Below, in pieces: positions 27,664 to 37,514 of a stretch of DNA of 64,000 nucleotides. The first letter of the stretch is position 1, and each line of letters opens with the position of its first letter. The position numbers were made by a program, and so were the translations under genes. Under the pieces are notes generated by a model. The model did not search any database. It was given only the letters and a program-made list of their open reading frames with translations, and was not told where the DNA came from. This stretch comes from Aquimarina sp. TRL1 (GTDB lineage: Bacteria; Bacteroidota; Bacteroidia; Flavobacteriales; Flavobacteriaceae), in the NCBI RefSeq assembly GCF_013365535.1, contig NZ_CP053590.1, positions 1,354,501 to 1,418,500 on the forward strand, in the 5' to 3' direction.

Positions 27664-30462
27664 ATGCGTTCATTATTTGCTTTTTTTCTGATTTGTTTTT
27701 TTTATAATGTATCATACACACAAGAGAACACTCCTCTACAACAAGAAATTCTCAATAGCTATGAACGGATTACTACTTCGACAACGAAATCGTATCCTGA
27801 AAAAGCAAAAGAGCTACATGCTTTATCTTTTCCTAAAAAGACAGCTGATGACTCCCTGTTTACAGCACAATTATACCATCAAATCGGAATCTTCAATTTT
27901 AGAAATAGCGATTATGAAAATGCTGTAAGAAACACTCGGAGAGCTGTGAAAATACGTTCTTCTTTTAAAGACTCCCTTCCTTCAAAACTTAATAATAGCC
28001 TAAACAATCTAGCATATATATTATTAAAAAATGACAAGCACGCACTGGCATTTAGACACTATCAGCAATTGATTAATAACGAGCAAAAAGATCGGTTTAC
28101 TATCAAAGCCTATGTGCAGATTGTTTCTATTCTAGTAGATTGGGGAGACTATCATCAAGCCCTTCATTACCTCGAAGAAGCAGCTCTTCTAGTTGCTAAC
28201 AATCCTCAATTACAGCCTCAATTATACAAGATATACCTGAGTTTTTCTTTTGTTTATTCAGAAATGGAATCGGAAACATATAGTAAAAAAGCTATTCTTT
28301 TTTTACAAAAAGCCGAGAAAGCGATAAAAGAACTCAATAGAACGCCTTCTATAGGTGTACAACTTACGATCTACAACCGATATGGTCATTGTTATGATGA
28401 GCTTTCAGATTACAAAAAAGCAATCGAATGGTATCAGAAAGCACTTTCATTAGATCACGATCAGATGACGACAAACCACCTCACTACACTATACAACAAT
28501 ATCGGGTATGCATATTTTAAGATCAAAGAGTCAGATACTGCCTATACTTACTATCAAAAAGCATTAGAAAAAGATACCCTTAATTCTATGATCCATGATA
28601 ATCTGGGAGATTTCTATTTATCCAGAAGAAGATACGTTGATGCCTTACAAAGTTACCAAAAAGCAATCTCCTATGAAGCAAACCTGTTTTCTCTTCCCAA
28701 CTATAAAAAACTCCCTTCTTCTGAAGTTTTATTGCGGGCGCCTCAAAAGGTGAAATTAGTAAATGACCTCAAGGACAAAGCCTATGCCTGGCTTTCCTAT
28801 TATCAGGTTTCTAAGAAGAAGCAACAATTATTATACGCTCTGGAAACCATTAAGACCGCAGATATGCTTATTGATACAATTCGATCTCAAAGCACCGAAA
28901 AACAATCTAAATATTTTTGGCGGTCTAAAGGAGTAGATTTGTATATGCTGGCTACCTCTGTTTGTTACTTACTTCAAAAACCCGCAGAAGCTTTTTACTT
29001 TATGGAAAAAAGCAAATCCTTGTCTCTCCTAGAAAATCTTACCAAAGAAGAAGCCAGAAAAAGAACGAATCTACCCAGAAAGATTATTGAAAAGGAGCAA
29101 ACATTAAAACACAATATCCTGGCAGCTGAACAAAGTTTTTATACCGATACTACAAAAACTAAATCAGAAAAACTACAGCATATTCGACAACAAAGAAAAA
29201 AACTTGAGGTCTTTATTGATTTTCTAAAAAAACAGTACCCAGCATATTATGCGCTCCAAAAAAAACAATCGATAATTTCCCTACAAGCATATAGAACACA
29301 AATACAAAACGGCACAGGAAACAGTATTCAATACATGCTCTCAGAAGATTCTGGATACGGTCTGTTTATTACTAAAAATCAAACACATTTCTTTAAAATC
29401 CCAGAAGCCATTTCTCTAAATAAAAACCTTCGGGATATTCAGCCTTTTTTTACTAAACCTATTTTTTCTACAAAAGAACGTGTAGCGTTTAAGAAGTTAT
29501 CATTTGCTATATACCAGGCATTATTTCCTGTAGAAATCAGAGCAACCATAGCACAAGAAAAGAAGATCGTTGTTATACCAGACCATCGATTGCACCTTTT
29601 TCCTTTCGAATCATTAATCACCTACTTAGGAAAAGAATCAAATCAGTTACCATTTTTAATCTATGATGTAGACATTCATTATCAATATTCGTTTTCTTTA
29701 CTTCACAAACTCGCCCAAAAAGATAGCATGGTAAATCCTACTGCTATTGCTTTTGCCCCGGTTCGTTTCTCAAATAAAAAGCTTACCACTTTAAGTAGAA
29801 GTGAACAAAAATTAAACGAAATCGGTCGCTTGTTCCCCACCACTCTATTTACCAAAGAAAAAGCTTCAAAAAACAATTTTATAAAGGAAGCTGCTCCTTA
29901 TAGTATTGTTCATCTCTCTACCCATGCTAATGCAGTTAGTAATAAAGAGCCCTGGATTGCTTTTCATGATGCTTCTTTGTCGTTGAGTGAACTATATTTT
30001 ATCCAAAGCAATGCTGAACTTGTTATCCTCGATGCTTGTAAAACAGCACTTGGCGAAATGAAACAAGGAGAAGGTATTTTGAGTTTATCGAGAGGCTTTT
30101 TTCACGCTGGAGCTAATAGTGTTATTTCTTCTTTATGGAGCACTAATGAGAAATCCAGCAATGAAATTATTCTCAGTTTTTATCAGTTTCTCAAAAAAGG
30201 AGAAGACAAGTCATCTGCCTTGCGTAAGGCTAAACTTCAATATCTCCAAACACATCAAGCTAGTGAATTATCTCCATATTTCTGGGCTCCTCTTATTCTC
30301 AACGGAAGGAAAAAAAATGTTTTTCACACACCTTCTTATTCTTATTTTTTAGTTATCGGAGGAAGCATACTTTTATTGTTACTCCTGATAGGAGGATATG
30401 TTTTATTCAAAAAAAAGAACTCAAAACAGGAATACGCAGGTAACAATAGTAATTCTATATAA
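27664..30462 (+). CDS. TPR-CHAT domain protease, exported and membrane-anchored
   Basis: The start at 27664 gives a signal peptide (MRSLFAFFLICFF, cleavage after SYTQ); an upstream in-frame ATG at 27631 would add 11 residues. TPR repeats cover about 45-330, then a helical linker. The C-terminal CHAT (caspase-like) domain has VHLSTHA and ILDACKT, giving a His/Cys dyad at about H754 and C792. One transmembrane helix (about 888-912) and a basic tail end the protein, so the CHAT domain is predicted to face the periplasm. CHAT proteins include separase-like and CRISPR-linked proteases; this one accompanies an S8 protease and an ECF sigma operon. Substrate unknown. Confidence 0.9.
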   Translation: MRSLFAFFLICFFYNVSYTQENTPLQQEILNSYERITTSTTKSYPEKAKELHALSFPKKTADDSLFTAQLYHQIGIFNFRNSDYENAVRNTRRAVKIRSSFKDSLPSKLNNSLNNLAYILLKNDKHALAFRHYQQLINNEQKDRFTIKAYVQIVSILVDWGDYHQALHYLEEAALLVANNPQLQPQLYKIYLSFSFVYSEMESETYSKKAILFLQKAEKAIKELNRTPSIGVQLTIYNRYGHCYDELSDYKKAIEWYQKALSLDHDQMTTNHLTTLYNNIGYAYFKIKESDTAYTYYQKALEKDTLNSMIHDNLGDFYLSRRRYVDALQSYQKAISYEANLFSLPNYKKLPSSEVLLRAPQKVKLVNDLKDKAYAWLSYYQVSKKKQQLLYALETIKTADMLIDTIRSQSTEKQSKYFWRSKGVDLYMLATSVCYLLQKPAEAFYFMEKSKSLSLLENLTKEEARKRTNLPRKIIEKEQTLKHNILAAEQSFYTDTTKTKSEKLQHIRQQRKKLEVFIDFLKKQYPAYYALQKKQSIISLQAYRTQIQNGTGNSIQYMLSEDSGYGLFITKNQTHFFKIPEAISLNKNLRDIQPFFTKPIFSTKERVAFKKLSFAIYQALFPVEIRATIAQEKKIVVIPDHRLHLFPFESLITYLGKESNQLPFLIYDVDIHYQYSFSLLHKLAQKDSMVNPTAIAFAPVRFSNKKLTTLSRSEQKLNEIGRLFPTTLFTKEKASKNNFIKEAAPYSIVHLSTHANAVSNKEPWIAFHDASLSLSELYFIQSNAELVILDACKTALGEMKQGEGILSLSRGFFHAGANSVISSLWSTNEKSSNEIILSFYQFLKKGEDKSSALRKAKLQYLQTHQASELSPYFWAPLILNGRKKNVFHTPSYSYFLVIGGSILLLLLLIGGYVLFKKKNSKQEYAGNNSNSI

Positions 30463-30531
30463 AAATATCTGATCTGGAAGAACTCTCCTTTACTTTTATA
30501 ATAAACACTTCTTCTCTTCTGCAATTAACAG

Positions 30532-30539
30532 TACCTTTG
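30532..30539 (+). promoter_or_regulatory. -7 element of the DEAD-box helicase gene, nearly leaderless
   Basis: TACCTTTG is a perfect TAnnTTTG ending only 4 nt before the ATG. Transcription should start at or next to the start codon. Confidence 0.6.
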
Positions 30540-30543
30540 CGGC

Positions 30544-31857
30544 ATGTCAAATTTTTTGAAAGATCAATCCTCTGTTTTAAAAAAACTGGGAATTACTCAG
30601 CTAAACCCAATGCAGGAAGAAGCTAAGCTGGCTATCTCTTCCACAGCATCTACTATTTTACTTTCTCCAACAGGAACAGGGAAAACTATTGCTTTTTTGC
30701 TTCCTGTTATTGAGGGACTAACTCCTGACAATGACCAAATTCAAGCTTTGATTTTAGTCCCTTCCAGAGAATTAGCTATCCAGATAGAGCAAGTTTGCCG
30801 GGAAATGGGAACCGGATATAAAGTCAACGCTATTTATGGAGGACGTCCTATCGCTAAAGATAAAGTGGAACTGCAACATCTCCCTGCGATATTGATTGGA
30901 ACTCCAGGAAGAATTGCAGACCACCTAAGAAGGCAATCATTTACTTCTGCGCATATACAAACACTGGTCCTTGATGAATTTGACAAAGCACTGGAAGTTG
31001 GGTTCGAATCAGAAATGAAAGAAATTATTTCCTTGCTCCCTGCACTAAAAAAACGAGTGCTCACCTCTGCTACTCATGAAGCCCAAATTCCATCATTCGT
31101 AGGAGTTTCTGATCCGATATATATTAATTATCTGGATCAAAAAAAAACGCAATTATCAATTCAATCGGTAACGACTTCCTCTGACAAAAAACTAGACACC
31201 CTACGTGACCTCATTTTTCATATCGGCAATAAGCCTGGTATTGTTTTTTGTAATTTTAAGAATACAATTCAGGAGGTAAGCACTTTCCTAACACAGAATC
31301 ATATACAACACGGATGTTTTTATGGAGGTATGGAACAAAAAGACCGGGAAAGAGCCTTAATTAAATTTAGAAATGGAACCCATCAAATTCTTGTTGCTAC
31401 GGATTTAGCAGCAAGAGGAATTGATATTTCAGAATTACAGTTTATCATACATTACCAACTTCCTTTAAAAAGTCAAGAATTCATCCATCGCAATGGAAGA
31501 ACTGCGAGAATGCACAATAAAGGAATAGCTTATATTATAGATACGACAGATAGCAATTTACCTGAATTCATTCACAATCATAAGGTTATTACTATACAGA
31601 ACAATGCACAGCCACTACTTCCATCCAACTGGATAACATTGTTTATCTCAGGAGGAAGAAAAGACAAAATCTCTAAAGGAGACATCGCCGGGCTATTGAT
31701 GAAACAAGGAGGGCTGTCTAAAGATCAGGTGGGAGGTATCGAACTAAAGCAAGATTGTGCTTTTGTAGCCGTACGTCCTGAAAAAAATCTGGAATTCCTA
31801 AAAAAAATCAATAATACAAGACTAAAAAAGAAGAAAGTCCGAATAACAAAAATATAA
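30544..31857 (+). CDS. DEAD-box RNA helicase, DbpA-like
   Basis: ATP-dependent RNA helicase, probably in ribosome assembly. Motifs in order: Q-motif region (TQLNPMQ), Walker A SPTGTGKT, motif II as DEFD (VLDEFDKA, common in Bacteroidota) instead of DEAD, TSAT, and HRNGRTAR. The C-terminal part (about 360-437, NWITLFISGGRKDKISKGDI) matches the DbpA RNA-binding domain, which in E. coli targets 23S rRNA. The end overlaps the convergent ECF sigma gene by 50 nt. Confidence 0.93.
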   Translation: MSNFLKDQSSVLKKLGITQLNPMQEEAKLAISSTASTILLSPTGTGKTIAFLLPVIEGLTPDNDQIQALILVPSRELAIQIEQVCREMGTGYKVNAIYGGRPIAKDKVELQHLPAILIGTPGRIADHLRRQSFTSAHIQTLVLDEFDKALEVGFESEMKEIISLLPALKKRVLTSATHEAQIPSFVGVSDPIYINYLDQKKTQLSIQSVTTSSDKKLDTLRDLIFHIGNKPGIVFCNFKNTIQEVSTFLTQNHIQHGCFYGGMEQKDRERALIKFRNGTHQILVATDLAARGIDISELQFIIHYQLPLKSQEFIHRNGRTARMHNKGIAYIIDTTDSNLPEFIHNHKVITIQNNAQPLLPSNWITLFISGGRKDKISKGDIAGLLMKQGGLSKDQVGGIELKQDCAFVAVRPEKNLEFLKKINNTRLKKKKVRITKI

Positions 31858-32431
31858 GATATACTCCTTCGCTATATTCCATATCTTTTAATTCGACACG
31901 TAATTTTTTTATCGCTCTGTATACCTGAGTCCTTACAGTTTCGATAGAGGTTCCCATAATTTCAGCGATCTCTTCGTATGTTTTTTCGTTGTGATACCGA
32001 TATTGAATTGCTTCTCTTTGCTTTTCAGGGAGCCTACATAATGCATCAGATAATCTGGAGGTATGTTCCTCCACTGTTTCTTCATTGATAAGAACATCTT
32101 CAATTGATCGTTCTTCTGTAAAAGTAAACACTATATTCTCAGAAGAAATTTCTTTAATTTCTCTTTTGCTTTGTCTACTTATTTTTCTTCTTAAGGATCT
32201 GTAAAGATAATATTCGGCATTAGAAACCTCAGATAAAGATTTCCTATACTTATAAATATCCAAAAAAAGATCGTGAATTGAATCTTTAACAATATTTTGA
32301 TTATTTACATACCTCATCCCATAAGAGAATAAAGAATCAACATACAGGCAATATAACTCATTCAAAGCTACGGTATTACCCTTCTTTATTTCTCTCCATA
32401 ATCGTACTCCATGTTCTATTTTATTTCCCAT
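31808..32431 (-). CDS. ECF RNA polymerase sigma factor of the SusC/D locus
   Basis: Sigma-2 region (about 25-90, IVKDSIHDLFLDIYK) and sigma-4 helix-turn-helix (about 135-185, LPEKQREAIQYRYHNEKTYEEIAEIMG). Divergent from fecR by 219 nt, ahead of a SusC-type receptor. The C-terminus is an unusual hydrophobic tail, GVYLIFLLFGLSSFLVLYY, long enough to insert in a membrane; similar tails occur in some Bacteroidota ECF factors. This tail is encoded opposite the 3' end of the helicase gene. Confidence 0.92.
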   Translation of the reverse strand: MGNKIEHGVRLWREIKKGNTVALNELYCLYVDSLFSYGMRYVNNQNIVKDSIHDLFLDIYKYRKSLSEVSNAEYYLYRSLRRKISRQSKREIKEISSENIVFTFTEERSIEDVLINEETVEEHTSRLSDALCRLPEKQREAIQYRYHNEKTYEEIAEIMGTSIETVRTQVYRAIKKLRVELKDMEYSEGVYLIFLLFGLSSFLVLYY

Positions 32432-32650
32432 AAATCTCCCACTTTTTCTAAGAACTCTCTAATAATCTTTGCCTAAAGATAGAAACTTAATCAAAAAAGA
32501 CAAAAAAACATACTAATAACATATTAAAAATATATTTTTCTTAAAAAAAAATTAAAACAGCTGTCTATGAATTCATTTTTTAATGCTTTATTAATATAAA
32601 GCCTCTATTTTAATCTTTTTTTAACATAATTAATTCATAAAAATAACTTA

Positions 32651-33727
32651 GTGAATAAAAAGCATACATATATCATAAGTAAAGAAGAAAAGAAGGAATT
32701 ACAACATCGAATAAACACTTCTATTCGAAAAGTACAGCAAAAAGAAAAACGTAATAGAAAACGTTTCTTTTACTTTTCTTCTGCCGCTTCTGTTATTATT
32801 CTTATTGGTGCAACTTTTATCTATAATTATAAAAAGTCATCTGATACTTTATATCAATATGTCGAGATAACAAATATTAATAATGCTTCATTAACAGATG
32901 GAACCATCAAAGTAATCCAAAATAATAAAGAAGTAATTTCTCTACATGAAGAAAACCCTAGTATTACATATTCCAAAACAGGAAAATCTATTCAGGTTAA
33001 CAATAAAAAAGTAGCAGTTTCAGAAACTACCGATACGCATACAGAGACATTTAATACGATTGTGGTTCCTTATGGAAAAAGATCTTTTTTAACACTTTCG
33101 GATGGATCTAAAGTTTGGTTAAATTCTGGAAGTAAATTGACATATGCCAGTACTTTTAAAAAGGATAAACGAGAAGTACACCTGACAGGAGAAGCTATTT
33201 TTGATGTAGCACATGATAAAGAACGACCATTTCATGTATTGACACATGACTATGATGTAGAAGTTCTCGGTACTGTATTTAATGTCAGTAGCTACCCCGA
33301 AGACTCATTTACGAAAACTTCCTTGAAAAGCGGAAGTGTAAAAATTAATTATGGTACTGCTGATTTTTTCGGAAAGCGTTCTTCTCTAAAAATTATACCT
33401 GGCAATCAGATCTCTTATGACAGAGTCTCTCGAAAAATTACCCGAGGGAAAGAAGATATTCTGGCATGTATGTCCTGGAGAGATGGTGTCTTTATTTTTC
33501 ACAAAAAGAACTTATCTGATATTATCAAAAAGGTATCCAGATATTACAACATTGACATCGAAAGCGATCATCCTGAAATTGAAAAACTTACTTTTTCTGG
33601 TTCTTTAGATCTTAAAGATTCTATAGAAGAGGTATTAGACGTTCTAAAAGAAACAACCAAATTCACATATATAAAGCAAGACCAAAAAATAATCATTAAT
33701 TATAAAAACAGCCCGCCAATGAAGTAA
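32651..33727 (+). CDS. FecR-family anti-sigma regulator (GTG start)
   Basis: Begins with GTG (NKKHTYIISKEEKKELQ); no ATG is available before the membrane segment. The cytoplasmic N-terminus is short (about 40 residues), then a transmembrane helix at about 43-60 (FYFSSAASVIILIGATFIY). The periplasmic part has the FecR motifs VVPYGKRSFLTLSDGSKVWLN and VHLTGEAIFDV, and a DUF4974-like C-terminus (FIFHKKNLSDII). It pairs with the divergent ECF factor and the downstream SusC receptor. Confidence 0.92.
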   Translation: MNKKHTYIISKEEKKELQHRINTSIRKVQQKEKRNRKRFFYFSSAASVIILIGATFIYNYKKSSDTLYQYVEITNINNASLTDGTIKVIQNNKEVISLHEENPSITYSKTGKSIQVNNKKVAVSETTDTHTETFNTIVVPYGKRSFLTLSDGSKVWLNSGSKLTYASTFKKDKREVHLTGEAIFDVAHDKERPFHVLTHDYDVEVLGTVFNVSSYPEDSFTKTSLKSGSVKINYGTADFFGKRSSLKIIPGNQISYDRVSRKITRGKEDILACMSWRDGVFIFHKKNLSDIIKKVSRYYNIDIESDHPEIEKLTFSGSLDLKDSIEEVLDVLKETTKFTYIKQDQKIIINYKNSPPMK

Positions 33728-33768
33728 GCAATAATACCCTATTTTATTTTCAAAAAAAATTCAGAAGA

Positions 33769-33798
33769 TGCGCCAACATCTTCTGAATGAATAAATTA
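33769..33798 (+). terminator. Hairpin between fecR and the susC-like gene
   Basis: A perfect 12-bp stem ATTCAGAAGATG/CATCTTCTGAAT with loop CGCCAA, 41 nt before the receptor start. No T-run follows, so a stability or control element is as likely as a terminator. It resembles the hairpin at 10849-10878. Confidence 0.55.
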
Positions 33799-33839
33799 AA
33801 TATCGCGTCGAACAACATTTAATTACGGACTACAAAAAT

Positions 33840-36800
33840 ATGAATAAAAAAAGTAAGCCAGTTCTTTTTATATCAAAAAAAGAGCTTAACAAACTCTTAT
33901 TGAGTATGATTAAGATATATGTTTTATGCTTATGCTTTGGATTAAGCAGTATTTATGCAAAAAGCACATATGGCCAGGATAAAATAAACCTAGAGGCTAA
34001 GAACCTCAGTATAGAAGATTTTTTTAAAGAAATAGAGAAAAAAAGCAACTTTATTTTCTTTTATAATGACAATATAACAGACTATAAAAAAAGAATTTCT
34101 ATCAATGCTAAAAAAGAATCTATTTCTTCAATCCTATCTCGGGTTTTAACAGACAAAAATCTAGCTTTCAAAATTATAGAACGACAAATTATTGTCACTA
34201 AAGAAGCTAGAAAAGCTAAAAGACAAACAGTTGCCAGAGGAAAAATAACCGATACCAAGGGGATTCCTCTTCCCGGAGTAACCATTGTTATAGAGGGAAC
34301 AAATAAAGGAACAACCAGTGATTTTGACGGGAATTATGAAATTCCGGTTTCCAAAGGTCAGACACTAGTTTTTAGCTTTCTGGGAGTAAAAACAAAGAAG
34401 GTCATTGTGGGAGATAGTCTAACAATCAATGTCACTATGGAAGATGATGTTGAGGATCTGGACGAGGTCGTTATAACCGGTTACCAAAATATTAAAAAGG
34501 TATTTTTTACCGGAGCGTCTCAATCTTTAAAAACAGAAGATATAAAGCTAGAAGGTGTTCCTGATGTTGCTCGATCTTTAGAAGGGCGTGCTGCCGGAGT
34601 AAGTGTACAAAACGTAACAGGTACCTTTGGAGCAACTCCCAAGATTACAATTCGTGGTTCTTCTTCTATTCTAGGAGATACGAAACCGATCTGGATTGTA
34701 GATGGAGCCATACAGGAAGAAATCATCAACTTATCGTTAAATGATTTAGTTTCTGGAGATACCAATACCCTTTTAAGTTCTGCTGTAGCTGGGCTAAATG
34801 CATCAGATATAGCAAGTATTGAAATTCTTAAAGATGCCTCTGCAACAGCACTCTATGGAGCAAGAGCCCTAAATGGTGTCGTTGTTATTACTACTAAATC
34901 CGGAAAAAGAAATCAGAAAACAAATATCAGCTACTCTGCTGAATATGCTATCAGACCCATCCCGAAGTATTCACAATACGATTTATTGAATTCTCAGGAA
35001 ACAGTCTCTATCTACAGAGAGTTAGAATCTAAAGGGTTTTTAAGCTTACCCCAAAGCTTACAGGGAAGATTCGGAGGAATCTATAACATTATGTACAATA
35101 GAATAAATACCTTTGACCCTGCAACAAACTCATTCCTTTTAGAAAATACTCCTGAGGCAAAAGCTCGTTTTTTACAGCAATTTGAATTATCCAACACTAA
35201 CTGGTTTAAAACGCTTTTCCGTGAGACACCAACCCAAAGTCATTCTTTGAGTTTCTCCGGAGGAGGTGAAAATTCTGCACAATACGCTTCTATAGGTTAT
35301 TATGCAGATCCGGGATGGACGATAGCTGACAGAGTACGAAGATTAACAGGAAATATCAGAAATACATATTTCCTAAATGACAATTATAAAGCAACGGTTC
35401 TTTTACAAGGATCTTTCAGGGACCAAAATGCGCCTGGTGCATTTGACAGACAAACCGATGTAGTAAATGGAGGATTCAACAGGGACTTTGATATCAACCC
35501 TTTTAGTTATGCCTTAAATACCAGTAGAGCTATCCGCCCCAGAGATAACAATGGGAACCTGGAATATACAAGATACAACTGGGCTCCTTTTAATATTTTA
35601 AACGAACTGGAGAACAACACAACAGAATTAACTGTTTTAGACCTTAAATTCCAGGGAGAATTTGAAGCAAAGCTAACGGATGAATTAAAATATAACTTCC
35701 TGGGTACTGCACGATACGCTACCTCTACAAATGAGCATAAAGTACGAGAAAACTCCAATGTAGCAGGAGCCTACAGAGCGAATGAGACAACTATTGTAGA
35801 AGATCAGAATACTTTTCTGTTTAATGATCCAGAAAATCCGAATGCCAGACCACAAGTCGTATTACCTTCTGGGGGGATCTATACAAGAAGAGAAAACAAA
35901 ATCGTCACTTATAATTTTAGAAATACACTGGACTTCAATAAAGAGTTAAGTGATAGAAGCGATCTCCGAGTATATCTTGGACAAGAGTTCCGATATGCAA
36001 ACAGAGAACAAAGCTTTAACAGAGGTTTTGGATATCAATTTTCTAAAGGAGGAGTTCCTTTTACCGATCCTGATATTATTACAAAACTCATTTTAGATGG
36101 AGGAAACTATTTTGGGTTAAATCAAAGTAGAGAAAGAGGAGTTACTTTTTTCACTACGGCTACCTATGCATTTGATAAAAAATACATTATCAATGTTACA
36201 GGAAACTACGAAGGATCTAACAGAGCCGGAGAATCTGCCAGTACTCGTTGGTTACCTACCTATAATATTGGAGGGAAGTGGAATATAGATCAGGAATCAT
36301 TTATGCAGGATGTATCCTGGATTTCTAAATTAGCAATCCGACCAAGCTACGGGCTTGTAGGATTATTAGCAGATAATGTAAGTAACAACTTACCTGTTTT
36401 TAGAAATGTAATAACAGATCGATTCAACCCTAGCACCAGAGAAAATGCGATAAACATAGAGGATCTTCAAAACACCGAGCTAACCTGGGAAAAAACATTT
36501 GAGTTTAACTTGGGATTAGAAGCAGGTTTTTTCAACAACCGTATCTCTTTTGTTGCAGATGCATACTCCAGAAAAGGAGAAGACCTCATCGACGTAGTAC
36601 GAACTTCAGGTATCGGAGGAGAGCGATTAAAGTTAGCTAATAACGCTACTATGAATACCAAGGGACTTGAATTTCAGCTAAACACTGAAAACATCGTTAC
36701 ACCTAATTTTAAATGGAACACAACAATCAACCTATCTTATTTTGATCAGGAAATAACAGAATTACAGCAAAAACCTAATGTATTAGACCTTGTTTCTTCT

Positions 36801-37502
36801 ACAGGTGGAAATGCTATTGGTTTCCCTAGAGGAGCCCTGTTCTCATTCCAGTTTGATAAATTAGATGACAGAGGGTTACCTAATTTTATCTTTAATGATG
36901 ATAGAGATCCTGTAACAGGTATTGATTTTCAAGAGATAGAAGATATACAAGATTATCTAAAATACGAAGGATCTATAGAGCCTAACTTTACCGGAGGTAT
37001 TTCTAATAATTTCTCCTATAAGAACTGGAACTTGAGTTTCTTCGCTACTTTCTCTGCGGGTAATAAAATTCGATTACACCCTTATTATTCTTCAAATTAT
37101 ACTGATCTATCTGTATTCCCTAAGGAATTTACAGACAGATGGCTGGCTCCTGGAGACGAAAACAGAACTACTATTCCTGTTATTCCTTCCCAAAGACTTA
37201 TCAACGAAGTAGGAGTGAATGAAATCAGAAGAGCGTATAATGCGTATAACTTTTCTTCTGAAAGAATCGCAGACGGAGGTTTCGTTCGTATGAAAAATAT
37301 CTCCTTATCCTATGCTTTCTCAAAAGAAGCACTGGATCTTATTCATCTATCTACGTTAAAGTTAACATTCCAGGCCACAAATCCTTTTTTAATTTATTCT
37401 GATAAAAAGTTACAGGGACAAGATCCGGAATTCTTCAGAACAGGAGGTGTTTCATACCCTGTTGCTAAGCAATATACTTTTTCACTTAATCTAGGATTTT
37501 AA
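33840..37502 (+). CDS. SusC-type TonB-dependent receptor
   Basis: The 1220-residue outer-membrane importer has a long N-terminus with signal (about 18-42), STN domain (about 50-115, for FecR signalling), carboxypeptidase-regulatory-like domain (ARGKITDTKGIPLPGVTI), and a plug with the SusC signature region (ITGYQNIKKVFFTGASQ, LKDASATALYGARALNGVVVITTK). The barrel ends in FSLNLGF with a terminal aromatic. The SusD partner is 12 nt downstream. The presence of a metallohydrolase and DUF4302 lipoprotein suggests a peptide- or protein-derived ligand rather than glycan, since no glycoside hydrolase is nearby. Confidence 0.95.
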   Translation: MNKKSKPVLFISKKELNKLLLSMIKIYVLCLCFGLSSIYAKSTYGQDKINLEAKNLSIEDFFKEIEKKSNFIFFYNDNITDYKKRISINAKKESISSILSRVLTDKNLAFKIIERQIIVTKEARKAKRQTVARGKITDTKGIPLPGVTIVIEGTNKGTTSDFDGNYEIPVSKGQTLVFSFLGVKTKKVIVGDSLTINVTMEDDVEDLDEVVITGYQNIKKVFFTGASQSLKTEDIKLEGVPDVARSLEGRAAGVSVQNVTGTFGATPKITIRGSSSILGDTKPIWIVDGAIQEEIINLSLNDLVSGDTNTLLSSAVAGLNASDIASIEILKDASATALYGARALNGVVVITTKSGKRNQKTNISYSAEYAIRPIPKYSQYDLLNSQETVSIYRELESKGFLSLPQSLQGRFGGIYNIMYNRINTFDPATNSFLLENTPEAKARFLQQFELSNTNWFKTLFRETPTQSHSLSFSGGGENSAQYASIGYYADPGWTIADRVRRLTGNIRNTYFLNDNYKATVLLQGSFRDQNAPGAFDRQTDVVNGGFNRDFDINPFSYALNTSRAIRPRDNNGNLEYTRYNWAPFNILNELENNTTELTVLDLKFQGEFEAKLTDELKYNFLGTARYATSTNEHKVRENSNVAGAYRANETTIVEDQNTFLFNDPENPNARPQVVLPSGGIYTRRENKIVTYNFRNTLDFNKELSDRSDLRVYLGQEFRYANREQSFNRGFGYQFSKGGVPFTDPDIITKLILDGGNYFGLNQSRERGVTFFTTATYAFDKKYIINVTGNYEGSNRAGESASTRWLPTYNIGGKWNIDQESFMQDVSWISKLAIRPSYGLVGLLADNVSNNLPVFRNVITDRFNPSTRENAINIEDLQNTELTWEKTFEFNLGLEAGFFNNRISFVADAYSRKGEDLIDVVRTSGIGGERLKLANNATMNTKGLEFQLNTENIVTPNFKWNTTINLSYFDQEITELQQKPNVLDLVSSTGGNAIGFPRGALFSFQFDKLDDRGLPNFIFNDDRDPVTGIDFQEIEDIQDYLKYEGSIEPNFTGGISNNFSYKNWNLSFFATFSAGNKIRLHPYYSSNYTDLSVFPKEFTDRWLAPGDENRTTIPVIPSQRLINEVGVNEIRRAYNAYNFSSERIADGGFVRMKNISLSYAFSKEALDLIHLSTLKLTFQATNPFLIYSDKKLQGQDPEFFRTGGVSYPVAKQYTFSLNLGF

Positions 37503-37514
37503 CAAACAAAAAAG

